Both the position numbers and the translations under genes were made by a program. Source: Streptomyces adelaidensis (GTDB taxonomy: Bacteria; Actinomycetota; Actinomycetes; Streptomycetales; Streptomycetaceae). From it: a stretch of 64,000 bases of DNA. Below are positions 24,004 through 32,536 of the stretch, in pieces (positions within the stretch are counted from its first letter, which is position 1; the number at the start of each line of letters is the position of its first letter). The DNA lies in contig NZ_JAEMUX010000048.1 of assembly GCF_016598475.1 (NCBI RefSeq), forward strand, positions 1 to 64,000. The letters are read 5' to 3'. The notes beneath the pieces are model-generated. The model ran no database searches. It was given only the letters and a program-made list of their open reading frames with translations, and was not told the DNA's origin.

Positions 24004-24278
24004 AGGGCCCAACGGTCCTCCCCGTGCTTCCTCGCGTCAAGGACGATCACCCGTCCGGCGCGTGCGCGTCACATTCCGCGCACAGCCGCCGGCCGGCCGA
24101 CGGACGGTCGGCGGGCTCCGGACGGCGGCGGTCCGGCCAGCCGGCCGACGGGATCAACTACCCACACGACCAAGGGAAGCGGCGATTTTCGGCCACCTCC
24201 CGACGGCCCTCCGGTCACGTGCGGCGTGCCGTCCGTCACACAGGGAAGACGTGCCGAGCAAACCGGCAGGAGGGTCGG

Positions 24279-24875
24279 TCAGCCCAGAGGGACGGACTTG
24301 CGGACCGGGTCGCGAAGGTCGGTGCCGTGCGTGAGCCAGCGCTCCTGGAGCGCCTGGGCCCCGTGGACCCGCTTCCAGGCGGCTTCGTTGGCGGTCATCG
24401 GGAGGAGCGGCAGGAACCGTACGGGGTCGGCGGGGGCGTCGAGTTCGAGGTCCTCCACCAGACCGCCGGACTCGGCGACGAGGACGGAGGTGAAGGGGGC
24501 ACCGGGCCACAGCGGCCCGCCCACGTCGAGGGAGGCACCCGGAGCCACGATCACGCCTTCGACCTGCGGTGATGCGGCGAGCACGGCGAGCGGGCGGAGC
24601 ACCTTGCCGGTGTCGGCGATGCCGCGCCGCACGGAGAGGACGAGCTCGGCGCGGGGGCCCTTGACGGGGTCGGCGAGGACCGCGGTGGGGTCCGCCATCG
24701 GCTGGGCGGACATGCCGAGCGTGGCGTAGCGGACGATGTCACCGTCGGTGCCGCCGGCGGTGAAGCGGAGCACCTCGATGCGGTCCGTGCCGAGAAAGGT
24801 GACCGCGGCGCGCGCGTCCGGTTCGCCCAGCGCGGTGCGCAAACGGGCCTCCACCAACGGAAGAACATCAGCCAT
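24279..24875 (-). CDS. Suppressor-of-fused (SUFU) domain protein
   Basis: ATG 24875 gives 198 residues; the longer frame to 24977 lacks a start site. The sequence fits the bacterial SUFU-like domain: VRYATLGMSAQPM, RAELVLSVRRG, and a late FLPLLPMTANEAAWKRVHGA with the C-terminal conserved helix. Bacterial SUFU proteins are small soluble proteins, in some genomes acting as immunity proteins to polymorphic toxins; no toxin gene is visible here. The gene is divergent from corA across a 591-bp gap. Confidence 0.8.
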   Translation of the reverse strand: MADVLPLVEARLRTALGEPDARAAVTFLGTDRIEVLRFTAGGTDGDIVRYATLGMSAQPMADPTAVLADPVKGPRAELVLSVRRGIADTGKVLRPLAVLAASPQVEGVIVAPGASLDVGGPLWPGAPFTSVLVAESGGLVEDLELDAPADPVRFLPLLPMTANEAAWKRVHGAQALQERWLTHGTDLRDPVRKSVPLG

Positions 24876-24917
24876 GAGCCGAGCATAGAACTCGTCAGGA
24901 ACCGGCAAACGGGCGCC

Positions 24918-24943
24918 TTGACACTTCAGCCGACTGTTAGTCT
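24918..24943 (+). promoter_or_regulatory. Candidate vegetative promoter for corA leader
   Basis: TTGACA (24918-24923) is followed after 14 bp by TAGTCT (24938-24943). The spacer is shorter than the usual 17-18 bp, so the exact minus-10 is unsure. It points toward corA and would give a leader of about 515 nt. Confidence 0.4.
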
Positions 24944-24949
24944 GGGGCG

Positions 24950-25466
24950 CCTGATCGAGACAGCATGCGGGCAGCACGCAGAAGCGTCGCTCTCAAGCCT
25001 TCGCGTCTCGACCTGAGATGACTGACTCCCCTACGGGGAACCCCTGACGGGGTATGGAACGTCCCTTACGGGGGACCGGCCGGAGGAGGTGGGGCTGCGA
25101 TGGACCGAAGTCGACCGTGCAGTACCACCCGCTCTTCCGCTCGCCGAGTCCCGTAGCTCTTGCTGTAGCCGTAGTTCACGCTCTGCCGGCTGCCACCCTC
25201 ACTCGCGTCGTGCCGCTCGTCGATCGTCATCAGTTGTCGGTCCTCGGTCGTCGCGCAACGGAAGAGCACTTCTTTCCTGACTTGATCCGAATCACCGATC
25301 AGACGTCACCCATCCGATGTCGCTGATCTGAATCAGGCGAAGCTGTCACCGCGACGGTGCGGTGCTCCCCGCTTTGTGGACGTGCCAAACATCCGCAGTC
25401 AAAACGTCCCCATTCCGGGTAGTTCCAACCGTCATCGACGGCCTTTCGTTGTGAAGGAGCCTGCTC
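24950..25466 (+). other. Long untranslated leader of corA with three iterated hairpins
   Basis: No gene is supported in this stretch. At 25028-25076 three short hairpins follow each other: CCCC-TAC-GGGG, CCCC-TGAC-GGGG and GTCCC-TTACG-GGGGAC. A 5' part (24960-25015) could fold around GCGGGCAGCACGC and AAGCGTCGC/GCGTCTC arms. The position before a magnesium transporter suggests a regulatory RNA, but I could not match it to the M-box consensus. A GAAGGAG ribosome site stands just before the corA ATG. Confidence 0.4.
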
Positions 25467-26591
25467 ATGTCGATGATCCACAACCTGCGTGCCGCCGTCC
25501 GCCCGTCCCGTCCCTCCCGCCTGTCGCTGCGCAAGGACGGCGGCGTGTACGACGCCACGCGCCCGGCGGAGGCGACGACGGCCGTCGTGGACTGCGCCGT
25601 CTACCGCGACGGCGCGCGCGTCGCGTTCGACCGGAACCTGACCCCGCACGAGGCGATCCGTCAGGTGCGCCGCGACGGCGGCTTCGTCTGGATCGGCCTG
25701 CACGAGCCGTCCGAGGCCGAATTCGCCGGTATCGCGGCCGAGTTCGGGCTGCACCCGCTGGCCGTGGAGGACGCGGTGCACGCGCACCAGCGGCCGAAGC
25801 TGGAGCGGTACGACGACACCCTCTTCACCGTCTTCAAGACCATCCACTACATCGAGCACGACGAACTCACCGCCACCAGCGAGGTCGTGGAGTCCGGCGA
25901 GGTCATGTGCTTCACCGGGCGGGACTTCTTCATCACCGTCCGGCACGGTGGGCAGGGTTCGCTGCGGGCGCTGCGTCACCGGCTGCAGGACGACCCGGAG
26001 TTGCTCGCCAAGGGGCCCTCGGCCGTGCTGCACGCCATCGCCGACCATGTCGTCGACGGGTACGTGGCGGTCGCGGACGCCGTGCAGGACGACATCGACG
26101 AGGTGGAGACGGAGGTGTTCTCGCCGGGCCGCAAGGGCACGCCGCGGGGTACGGACGCCGGCCGGATCTACCAACTCAAGCGCGAGGTCATGGAGTTCAA
26201 GCGCGCGGTGCTGCCGCTGGTGCGGCCCATGCAGTTGCTGAGCGAGCGGCCGATGCGGCTGGTCGACCCGGACATCCAGAAGTACTTCCGTGACGTGGCC
26301 GACCACCTCGCGCGGGTCCAGGAGCAGGTCGTCGGCTTCGACGAGCTTCTCAACTCGATCCTCCAGGCCAACCTGGCGCAGGCCTCCGTCGCCCAGAACG
26401 AGGACATGCGCAAGATCACCTCCTGGGCGGCCATCATCGCCGTACCGACGATGGTCTGCGGTGTGTACGGCATGAACTTCGACTACATGCCCGAGACGCA
26501 CTGGAAGTTCGGCTATCCGGTCGTCCTCGGCGTCACGGTCGCGCTCTGCCTCGGCATCCACCGCACGCTCAAGCGGAACGGGTGGCTCTAG
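25467..26591 (+). CDS. corA: CorA family magnesium/cobalt transporter
   Basis: 374 residues, ATG after GAAGGAGCCTGCTC. A large cytoplasmic N-terminal domain (about 1-310) includes the long stalk helix. Two C-terminal membrane helices follow, the first ending in the signature YGMNF (GMN at about residue 336) with the MPE loop after it, as in pentameric CorA channels. It takes up Mg2+ and can pass Co2+. It lies behind an unusually long leader and close to an MgtE-N/CBS protein and a DUF1003 protein, so the region may be linked to divalent-cation control. Confidence 0.94.
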   Translation: MSMIHNLRAAVRPSRPSRLSLRKDGGVYDATRPAEATTAVVDCAVYRDGARVAFDRNLTPHEAIRQVRRDGGFVWIGLHEPSEAEFAGIAAEFGLHPLAVEDAVHAHQRPKLERYDDTLFTVFKTIHYIEHDELTATSEVVESGEVMCFTGRDFFITVRHGGQGSLRALRHRLQDDPELLAKGPSAVLHAIADHVVDGYVAVADAVQDDIDEVETEVFSPGRKGTPRGTDAGRIYQLKREVMEFKRAVLPLVRPMQLLSERPMRLVDPDIQKYFRDVADHLARVQEQVVGFDELLNSILQANLAQASVAQNEDMRKITSWAAIIAVPTMVCGVYGMNFDYMPETHWKFGYPVVLGVTVALCLGIHRTLKRNGWL

Positions 26592-26636
26592 CTTCCTTCC
26601 ACCGGGGCCTTTCCGGGCCCCGGCTAGGCTGCCCCC

Positions 26637-27167
26637 ATGACCGCCGACACGCTGCTCGATCAGGCTCTCGTCGAAGAGGCCACCAAGAAGTCCGGGCTTA
26701 TCTGGGTGCGGGGCGAGGACGGCCGGGCGCCGGGGGCGCCTTCGCGGGCGCTGTGGCATGTCTGGCACGAGGGCGCGGCGTGTGTGGTCGGCGACGGGCC
26801 GGGTGAGCAGCCGTTGCCGGGGCTGGTCGGCGGGGGTACCGCGGTCGTGACCGTCCGCAGCAAGGACAAGGGCGGCCGGCTGGTCAGCTGGGCCGCGAAC
26901 GTCGTCGAGCTGCCCCCGGACTCCCCCGAGTGGGAGGCGGCGGTCGCCGAGCTCAAGGGCAAGCGCCTCAACGCCCACGACGGCGAGGCGATGCCTGCCC
27001 GCTGGGCACGCGAGTGCCGTGTCCTCCGCCTGGAGCCGACCGGTTCGACCCTGCCCCTGCCCGACGACGACCTGGCCTCGGCCCCGCTGCCGACCTCCGC
27101 GACGACGCGTCAGCCGGTTCCGGCGGGAGTGCCTCGGTTGCTCTTCAAGCGGCGTAAGCGGGGGTAG
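26637..27167 (+). CDS. Hypothetical protein downstream of corA
   Basis: 176 residues from ATG 26637, 45 bp after corA on the same strand. It contains a beta-rich segment (LWHVWHEGAACVVGDGPGEQ, TAVVTVRSKDKGGRLVSWAA) reminiscent of a split-barrel fold, then a helix and a basic tail (LLFKRRKRG). No cofactor motif is certain. The gene may be read through from corA. I do not recognise a function. Confidence 0.65.
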   Translation: MTADTLLDQALVEEATKKSGLIWVRGEDGRAPGAPSRALWHVWHEGAACVVGDGPGEQPLPGLVGGGTAVVTVRSKDKGGRLVSWAANVVELPPDSPEWEAAVAELKGKRLNAHDGEAMPARWARECRVLRLEPTGSTLPLPDDDLASAPLPTSATTRQPVPAGVPRLLFKRRKRG

Positions 27168-27292
27168 CCGGGGCGGGCGGGTGTCTGGTCCGGGCCGGGG
27201 GTCCGGTTGCCGGCCGGGGTGGAGTCGTTCTGACCGGGACGGTGTTTTGCGTCCGGCCGAGGCCGGGGTCCTGCATGGAGTGACCCGCCCGG

Positions 27293-28081
27293 CTACGACG
27301 TCGGCAGTTGTTGGCCGTAGTCGACGACCGACTTCTCGTCCGGCTCCTCCAGGGTGAAGTTCTTGCCCCAGTCGGTGAGGAGGATCGTGCCGGCGTCGCC
27401 GGCGCGGACGAGGCGCAGGGGGTAGGGGGTGCCTTCGAGGGAGACGTCGAGGGTGCCGCCGGAGCCCTTGTCGCCGGTGATGCGGATGGTGCGGGTGCCG
27501 GACTGCTCGTGGTGGCCGTCGGTGGACAGGGTGCCGTGCAGGGTGAGGAGACCGGCGAGGAGGACGTCCTTGTCGGTGAAGCCGCTGAAGCGCTTGTAGG
27601 CCGGGTCGCCGGTCGGGACCTTCACGTACATGCCGTCCAGCTTGTCCGCGGCGGCCGTCTCCGACTCGTCGCCGTCCTCGGCGCCCTTGCCCGAGTCGTT
27701 TTCCGAGCCCTTCCCCGACTCCGAATCCGCGGGGTTCCAGAAGTCCGCGTCCGCCTTCAGGAAGAGATGCTCGCCGACCTTCAGCAGCCGGAAGGTGGAC
27801 CCCTCGGACGTCACCGAACCCGTGCCGCCGTCCTCCTTCAGGCGCATGTCCAGCTTGTAGGTCTTGCCGTTACTCACCACGGCGCCGGACAGCCGGACCG
27901 TCTCCGCCGCCGTGGCGGCCGCCTTGGTCTTGCTCTGGATCGTCGCGGGCGGCAGCTTGCCGACCCCGTTGGTGCCCTCGTCGGGATCCTCGCTGCACCC
28001 GGTGAGCCCCAGCCCGCTCGCCACCAGGGTGCAGACGGCGCTCACCAGTGCGGCCCTTCGGGTACGGGGAAACACAGTCAC
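27293..28081 (-). CDS. Secreted lipoprotein, LppX/LprG-like
   Basis: GTG 28081, preceded by GAAGAGG, gives 262 residues with a basic start, hydrophobic core and lipobox LGLTGC (Cys about 27). The mature part has a VRLSGAVVSNGKTYKLDMRL strand pattern and a long acidic Ser/Gly/Glu insertion, resembling the half-barrel lipid-carrier fold of the actinobacterial LppX/LprAFG family (DUF1396 type). Those proteins carry lipids or lipoglycans across the envelope; the assignment here rests on pattern only. It is divergent from the MgtE-N/CBS gene. Confidence 0.7.
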   Translation of the reverse strand: MTVFPRTRRAALVSAVCTLVASGLGLTGCSEDPDEGTNGVGKLPPATIQSKTKAAATAAETVRLSGAVVSNGKTYKLDMRLKEDGGTGSVTSEGSTFRLLKVGEHLFLKADADFWNPADSESGKGSENDSGKGAEDGDESETAAADKLDGMYVKVPTGDPAYKRFSGFTDKDVLLAGLLTLHGTLSTDGHHEQSGTRTIRITGDKGSGGTLDVSLEGTPYPLRLVRAGDAGTILLTDWGKNFTLEEPDEKSVVDYGQQLPTS

Positions 28082-28268
28082 AGGCGATGCACCTCTTCGT
28101 GGGGAGTCCAGGCGTACCGCAGAGTACCGGGGCCCCGGACGTATCACGGAGGCAGACCGTCCGCACCGCTCACCAGGGCATATCCGATCGGGACGGGCTA
28201 GCCTGAAGCCCTCCTGGGCGGACAATCCCGTACGACGGGAAGGAAAACGGGAAGGAAAGGGGCGGCTC

Positions 28269-29606
28269 ATGGCGGCGGTGGCTCCCCGGATCTTCGTCTC
28301 GCACCTCTCCGGTGTCGCCGTCTTCGACCCGAACGGCGACCAGGTGGGCCGGGTACGCGACCTGGTGGCCATTCTGCGGGTGGGCCGCAAGCCCCCACGG
28401 CTGCTGGGGCTGGTCGTCGAACTGTCCACGCGGCGCCGCATCTTCCTGCAGATGACCCGGATCACCGGCGTGGAGTCGGGCCAGGTCATCACCACCGGCG
28501 TCCTGAACGTGCGCCGGTTCGAACAGCGGCCCACCGAACGGCTCGTCATCGGGGAGCTGCTGGACCGCCGGGTCCGGCTGGTGGAGACCGGCGAGGAGGT
28601 CACCGTCCTCGACATCTCGGTGCAGCAGCTGCCGGCCCGCAGGGACTGGGAGATCGACCGGGTGTTCGTCCGCAAGGGCAAGGGCGGGGCGTTCCGGCGG
28701 CACAAGGGCGAGACGCTGACCGTGGAGTGGTCGGCGGTCACCGGTTTCTCGTTGGAGGAGCACGGACAGGGCGCCGAGAACCTGCTCGCGACCTTCGAGC
28801 AGCTCCGCCCGGCCGACCTCGCCAACGTGCTGCACCACCTCTCCCCCAAGCGCCGGGCCGAGGTCGCCGCCGCCCTCGACGACGACCGGCTCGCCGACGT
28901 CCTGGAGGAGCTGCCCGAGGACGACCAGATCGAGATCCTCGGCAAGCTCAAGGAGGAGCGGGCCGCCGACGTCCTGGAGGCCATGGACCCGGACGACGCC
29001 GCCGACCTGCTCGCCGAGCTGCCCGAGGAGGAGCAGGAACGCCTGCTGACCCTGATGGAGCCGGACGAGGCGGCGGACGTACGGCGGCTCCTGGCGTACG
29101 AGGAGAAGACCGCGGGCGGTCTGATGACCACCGAACCGATCGTGCTGCGACCGGACGCGACCGTCGCCGACGCGCTCGCCCGGGTCCGCAACCCCGATCT
29201 GTCCCCCGCGCTCGCCGCCCAGGTGTACGTGTGCCGGCCGCCGGACGAGACCCCGACCGGCAAGTACCTCGGCACGGTCCACTTCCAGCGGCTGCTGCGG
29301 GACCCGCCGTACACCCTGGTCAGCTCGATCCTCGACAACGATCTCCAGTCGCTGGACCCGGAGGCCGCGCTGCCCGCCGTCGCCGGGTTCTTCGCGACGT
29401 ACGACATGGTCGCGGCGCCCGTGGTCGACGAGAGCGGCTCGCTGCTGGGTGCGGTGACCGTGGACGACGTGCTGGACCACATGCTGCCGGACGACTGGCG
29501 GGAGACCGAGTTCCATCTGCACGAGGACGACACCCCGGACGCGGAAGCGGACCAGGTCGCGAACCGGGACGACGGGCCCGCCGAAGGGGTCGTCCATGGC
29601 TCCTGA
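28269..29606 (+). CDS. PRC-barrel, MgtE-N and CBS domain protein lacking the MgtE channel
   Basis: ATG 28269, after GGAAAGGGG, gives 445 residues; the frame to 27864 is antisense shadow. Domain order: two PRC-barrel-like segments (about 1-150), the MgtE N-domain superhelix (about 165-270; LRPADLANVLHHL, LLAELPEEEQERLLTLMEP), then a CBS pair (GGLMTTEPIVL through AAPVVDESGSLLGAVTVDD). In MgtE these cytosolic domains sense Mg2+ and gate the channel, but no membrane segments follow here. The next gene, a DUF1003 membrane protein, overlaps by 11 bp, so the pair may act as a sensor plus membrane partner. The same pair occurs in mycobacteria (Rv1232c-Rv1231c, from memory). Confidence 0.87.
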   Translation: MAAVAPRIFVSHLSGVAVFDPNGDQVGRVRDLVAILRVGRKPPRLLGLVVELSTRRRIFLQMTRITGVESGQVITTGVLNVRRFEQRPTERLVIGELLDRRVRLVETGEEVTVLDISVQQLPARRDWEIDRVFVRKGKGGAFRRHKGETLTVEWSAVTGFSLEEHGQGAENLLATFEQLRPADLANVLHHLSPKRRAEVAAALDDDRLADVLEELPEDDQIEILGKLKEERAADVLEAMDPDDAADLLAELPEEEQERLLTLMEPDEAADVRRLLAYEEKTAGGLMTTEPIVLRPDATVADALARVRNPDLSPALAAQVYVCRPPDETPTGKYLGTVHFQRLLRDPPYTLVSSILDNDLQSLDPEAALPAVAGFFATYDMVAAPVVDESGSLLGAVTVDDVLDHMLPDDWRETEFHLHEDDTPDAEADQVANRDDGPAEGVVHGS

Positions 29607-30291
29607 GCGGTCCGAGCGCGAAGGGCGGGACGGACGGGACGCGCGTCACAGGGGGCGGGAACGGGCGCATGCCGGTGCGGCGGGCATGCGCGAGCGCACG
29701 CCGGTCTCCGGGGCGCCCCTGCGGGAGCGCACGCCCTCCGGGGCCACCGCGCGCCCACGCACCCGTCTCGACCAGCCGCTGCCGCGCCGGGCCAGGTTCC
29801 TGCCCGAGTGGGACCCGGAGGCCTTCGGACGGCTCTCGGAGCGGATCGCGCGGTTCCTGGGCACCGGGCGGTTCATCGTCTGGATGACCGTCGTCATCAT
29901 CCTGTGGGTGGTGTGGAACGTCTCGGCCCCGCGCGACCTGCGCTTCGACCATTACCCGTTCATCTTCCTGACCCTGATGCTCTCCCTCCAGGCCTCGTAC
30001 GCCGCCCCGCTGATCCTCCTCGCGCAGAACCGCCAGGACGACCGTGACCGGGTCAACCTCGAACAGGACCGCAAACAGAACGAGCGCTCCATCGCCGACA
30101 CCGAGTACCTCACCCGGGAGATCGCCGCGCTGCGCATCGGTCTCGGCGAGGTCGCCACCCGCGACTGGCTGCGCTCCGAGCTCCAGGACCTGACCAGGGA
30201 ACTGCACGAGCACGGCAGCGAGGGCCGGCGGGAGGCGCGGACCGTATTCCCGCCGGAACATCCCCGCGGACGTGACATGGGCGACCGGTGA
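29596..30291 (+). CDS. DUF1003 membrane protein
   Basis: 231 residues. It begins with about 70 basic, Arg-rich residues, then the DUF1003 core: an amphipathic lead-in (FGRLSERIARFLGTGRF), two membrane helices (IVWMTVVIILWVVWNV and PFIFLTLMLSLQASYAAPLI), and a cytoplasmic coiled-coil-like tail with ALLILLAQNRQ-type continuation and RDRVNLEQDRKQNE. The start overlaps the preceding MgtE-N/CBS gene by 11 bp. DUF1003 proteins have no settled function; the pairing with a Mg2+-sensor-type protein is the main clue. The last residues lie 43 bp before mrp. Confidence 0.85.
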   Translation: MAPERSEREGRDGRDARHRGRERAHAGAAGMRERTPVSGAPLRERTPSGATARPRTRLDQPLPRRARFLPEWDPEAFGRLSERIARFLGTGRFIVWMTVVIILWVVWNVSAPRDLRFDHYPFIFLTLMLSLQASYAAPLILLAQNRQDDRDRVNLEQDRKQNERSIADTEYLTREIAALRIGLGEVATRDWLRSELQDLTRELHEHGSEGRREARTVFPPEHPRGRDMGDR

Positions 30292-30333
30292 CAGGGCTCC
30301 CAGGGCCCCCGCGGGGCGCCGTACCATCGTCCT

Positions 30334-31467
30334 ATGGCTACGGAAGACGCGGTGCGTGAAGCACTGTCGACGGTGAACGACCCCGAGATCAACCGCCCCA
30401 TCACCGAGCTCGGGATGGTCAAGTCGGTGGAGATCGGTGCGGACGGAGCGGTCGCGGTCGCCGTGTACCTGACGGTCTCCGGCTGCCCCATGCGCGACAC
30501 GATCACCCAGCGCGTGACCGAGGCGGTCTCGCGGGTCGAGGGGGTCACCCGCGTCGACGTCGAGCTCGACGTGATGAGCGACGAACAGCGCAAGGAGCTG
30601 GCGAGCGCGCTGCGCGGCGGCCAGACCGAGCGCGAGGTCCCCTTCGCGAAGCCGGGCTCCCTCACGCGCGTGTACGCCGTCGCCTCCGGCAAGGGCGGTG
30701 TCGGCAAGTCCTCGGTGACGGTGAACCTGGCGGCGGCGATGGCGGCCGACGGTCTCAAGGTGGGCGTGGTCGACGCCGACATCTACGGCCACTCCGTGCC
30801 GCGCATGCTGGGCGCCGACGGCCGTCCCACCCAGGTCGAGAACATGATCATGCCGCCGTCCGCGCATGGTGTGAAGGTCATCTCGATCGGCATGTTCACC
30901 CCCGGCAACGCGCCCGTCGTCTGGCGCGGCCCGATGCTGCACCGCGCCCTCCAGCAGTTCCTCGCGGACGTCTACTGGGGTGACCTGGACGTCCTGCTCC
31001 TCGACCTCCCGCCGGGCACCGGCGACATCGCCATCTCCGTGGCCCAGCTTGTCCCCAACGCCGAGATCCTGGTCGTCACGACCCCGCAGCAGGCCGCGGC
31101 CGAGGTCGCCGAGCGCGCAGGCTCCATCGCCGTGCAGACCCACCAGAAGATCGTCGGCGTCGTCGAGAACATGTCGGGCCTGCCCTGCCCGCACTGCGAC
31201 GAGATGGTCGACGTCTTCGGCACGGGCGGCGGCCAGGTCGTCGCCGACGGCCTCACCCGCACCACCGGCGCCACCGTCCCGGTCCTCGGCAACATCCCCA
31301 TCGACCTCCGCCTCCGCGAGGGCGGCGACGAGGGCCGCCCTGTCGTTCTCTCCGACCCGGACTCCCCCGCCGGCGCGGCCCTCCGAGCCATCGCGGGCAA
31401 GCTCGGCGGCCGCCAGCGCGGCCTCTCAGGCATGAGCCTGGGAATCACCCCGAGGAACAAGTTCTAG
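30334..31467 (+). CDS. mrp: Mrp/NBP35 family iron-sulfur cluster carrier ATPase
   Basis: 377 residues. An N-terminal MIP18/DUF59 domain (about 1-95; NDPEINRPITELGMV) is fused to the P-loop ATPase. It has the deviant Walker A SGKGGVGKSSVTVNL, the VDADIYGHSVPRML switch region, and a CPHC pair near residue 287 that could bind a bridging Fe-S cluster. Mrp/ApbC proteins assemble and pass Fe-S clusters to client enzymes. The DUF59 fusion is normal for actinobacterial Mrp. It ends at a strong terminator facing the convergent gene. Confidence 0.93.
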   Translation: MATEDAVREALSTVNDPEINRPITELGMVKSVEIGADGAVAVAVYLTVSGCPMRDTITQRVTEAVSRVEGVTRVDVELDVMSDEQRKELASALRGGQTEREVPFAKPGSLTRVYAVASGKGGVGKSSVTVNLAAAMAADGLKVGVVDADIYGHSVPRMLGADGRPTQVENMIMPPSAHGVKVISIGMFTPGNAPVVWRGPMLHRALQQFLADVYWGDLDVLLLDLPPGTGDIAISVAQLVPNAEILVVTTPQQAAAEVAERAGSIAVQTHQKIVGVVENMSGLPCPHCDEMVDVFGTGGGQVVADGLTRTTGATVPVLGNIPIDLRLREGGDEGRPVVLSDPDSPAGAALRAIAGKLGGRQRGLSGMSLGITPRNKF

Positions 31468-31492
31468 GACGCCTGTCAAAGCCAGGGGGCGC

Positions 31493-31512
31493 CTTCAAGG
31501 GGCGCGGGGAAC
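31493..31512. repeat. Partial family B intergenic repeat
   Basis: CTTCAAGGGGCGCGGGGAAC matches the core of the dispersed repeat at 15331 and 49710, truncated on its right side. It sits between mrp and its terminator. Confidence 0.55.
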
Positions 31513-31515
31513 ACG

Positions 31516-31560
31516 GCTGAAGGGGGCACCGCAGCGCCACAACGCGGTGCCCCCTTCAGC
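31516..31560. terminator. Bidirectional hairpin terminator
   Basis: GCTGAAGGGGGCACCGC (31516-31532) pairs perfectly over 17 bp with GCGGTGCCCCCTTCAGC (31544-31560). It separates the convergent mrp and 31575 genes. Confidence 0.9.
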
Positions 31561-31574
31561 CTGCCCCGTGAGGA

Positions 31575-32252
31575 CTAGGCGTCGTAGGAGCCGATGTCCT
31601 TGATCATGGCGAAGCCGAGCCCATAAGCGCTCATCCCTCTCCCGTACGCCCCCACGTGCATCCCCTCCGAGGTCGACCCCGCGAGGACCCATCCGAACTC
31701 GGACTCGCGGTAGTGGAACGGCGTCGGCACCCCGTCCACCGGCAGGGACAGCGTCGACCAGTCGGGACCGGCCAGGTCGTCCGCCAGGACCCACGCCGTC
31801 TCGGTCTGCTGGTCCAGCCAGTCGTCCCGCCGGGTGTGGTCCAGCTGCCCGGGCCAGGTGAAGGACAGCAGTCCGACCCCGGCGAGCCAGGCCGCGGAGG
31901 AGACCGAGGTGGCCTCCAGGACCCCCGTACCGTCCGCGCTGCGCCGTACGTCGTTCGCGGCGACGGTCACCACGACCGCGAACCGCTCCTTGACCTCGTC
32001 GTCGCTCGCGGCGGCGGTGTACTCGTTGCGCACCGAGGGCTCGTCGCCGTGTCCGATCGAACCGTGCTCGACGGCACCTTCCGCCGACGTACCGACCTGC
32101 ATCAGCCAGCGCGGCCCCGTGAAGGCCTCATCGAGGCCGTACCACGGGAAGGGCGCCAGCAGGTAGCCGTCGACCGTGCGACGGGCGGAGGGAACCTGTT
32201 GTCCACCTTCCGCGGCCGACGCCTGCGCGCCTACCCGACTTGTCGTCTCCAT
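31575..32252 (-). CDS. Hypothetical protein, possibly cytoplasmic
   Basis: ATG 32252, ten bases after AGGAGG, gives 225 residues; the longer frame to 32426 would add a basic, hydrophobic stretch but lacks this site. The sequence has few landmarks: FPWYGLDEAFTGPRWLMQVG, SFTWPGQLDHTRRDDWLDQQ and a glycine-rich end (GMHVGAYGRGMSAYGLGFA). No signal, membrane or catalytic motif is clear. I do not recognise the family. It is downstream of tatB on the same strand, 284 bp away. Confidence 0.65.
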   Translation of the reverse strand: METTSRVGAQASAAEGGQQVPSARRTVDGYLLAPFPWYGLDEAFTGPRWLMQVGTSAEGAVEHGSIGHGDEPSVRNEYTAAASDDEVKERFAVVVTVAANDVRRSADGTGVLEATSVSSAAWLAGVGLLSFTWPGQLDHTRRDDWLDQQTETAWVLADDLAGPDWSTLSLPVDGVPTPFHYRESEFGWVLAGSTSEGMHVGAYGRGMSAYGLGFAMIKDIGSYDA

Positions 32253-32536
32253 CTGCCCGACGCCTCCTTGCTCTCGGCGGACCGGAGCGGGCCCGCCCCC
32301 GTCGGGCGTCTCGCTCGCTCTCCATACGGTCCGCACAACAACTGGGCAGCATAGCCACAGCGCTCCGAGCAGCAGGGAAAGCGCCCGGCGCGTGGGACGG
32401 CGTACGGGCGGCTTGAGGCCGTACAAGGGTGCGTGACGGTATGAATCGCATCACGTACCGGGGGCGTGGCAGCACACCGGCGTACGGCGTGGAAGGGCAG
32501 GTCGCAGGCCGTACGGACGGCGACCGGGCGGACGGC
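32253..32536. other. Gap between tatB and downstream gene
   Basis: I see no gene here. Revcomp of the stretch includes an in-frame extension of the 31575 gene with no start site, and no obvious terminator after tatB, so read-through is possible. Confidence 0.3.

Noticed and set aside
24950..25080. M-box magnesium riboswitch before corA
   Set aside because: A GUUAG start and GGCGCCUG look faintly similar, but the conserved GCUGCUGCCC and GACGCCAAUGGG blocks are missing. I keep only an unassigned leader.
27166..27297. Inverted repeat flanking the gap between the corA-downstream gene and lipoprotein gene
   Set aside because: TAGCCGGG and CCCGGCTA arms are over 100 bp apart and imperfect beyond that, likely chance in G/C-rich DNA.
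28082..29758. Very long minus-strand frame continuing upstream from the lipoprotein gene
   Set aside because: It is antisense to the MgtE-N/CBS gene; the lipoprotein's signal peptide begins at GTG 28081 with a ribosome site.
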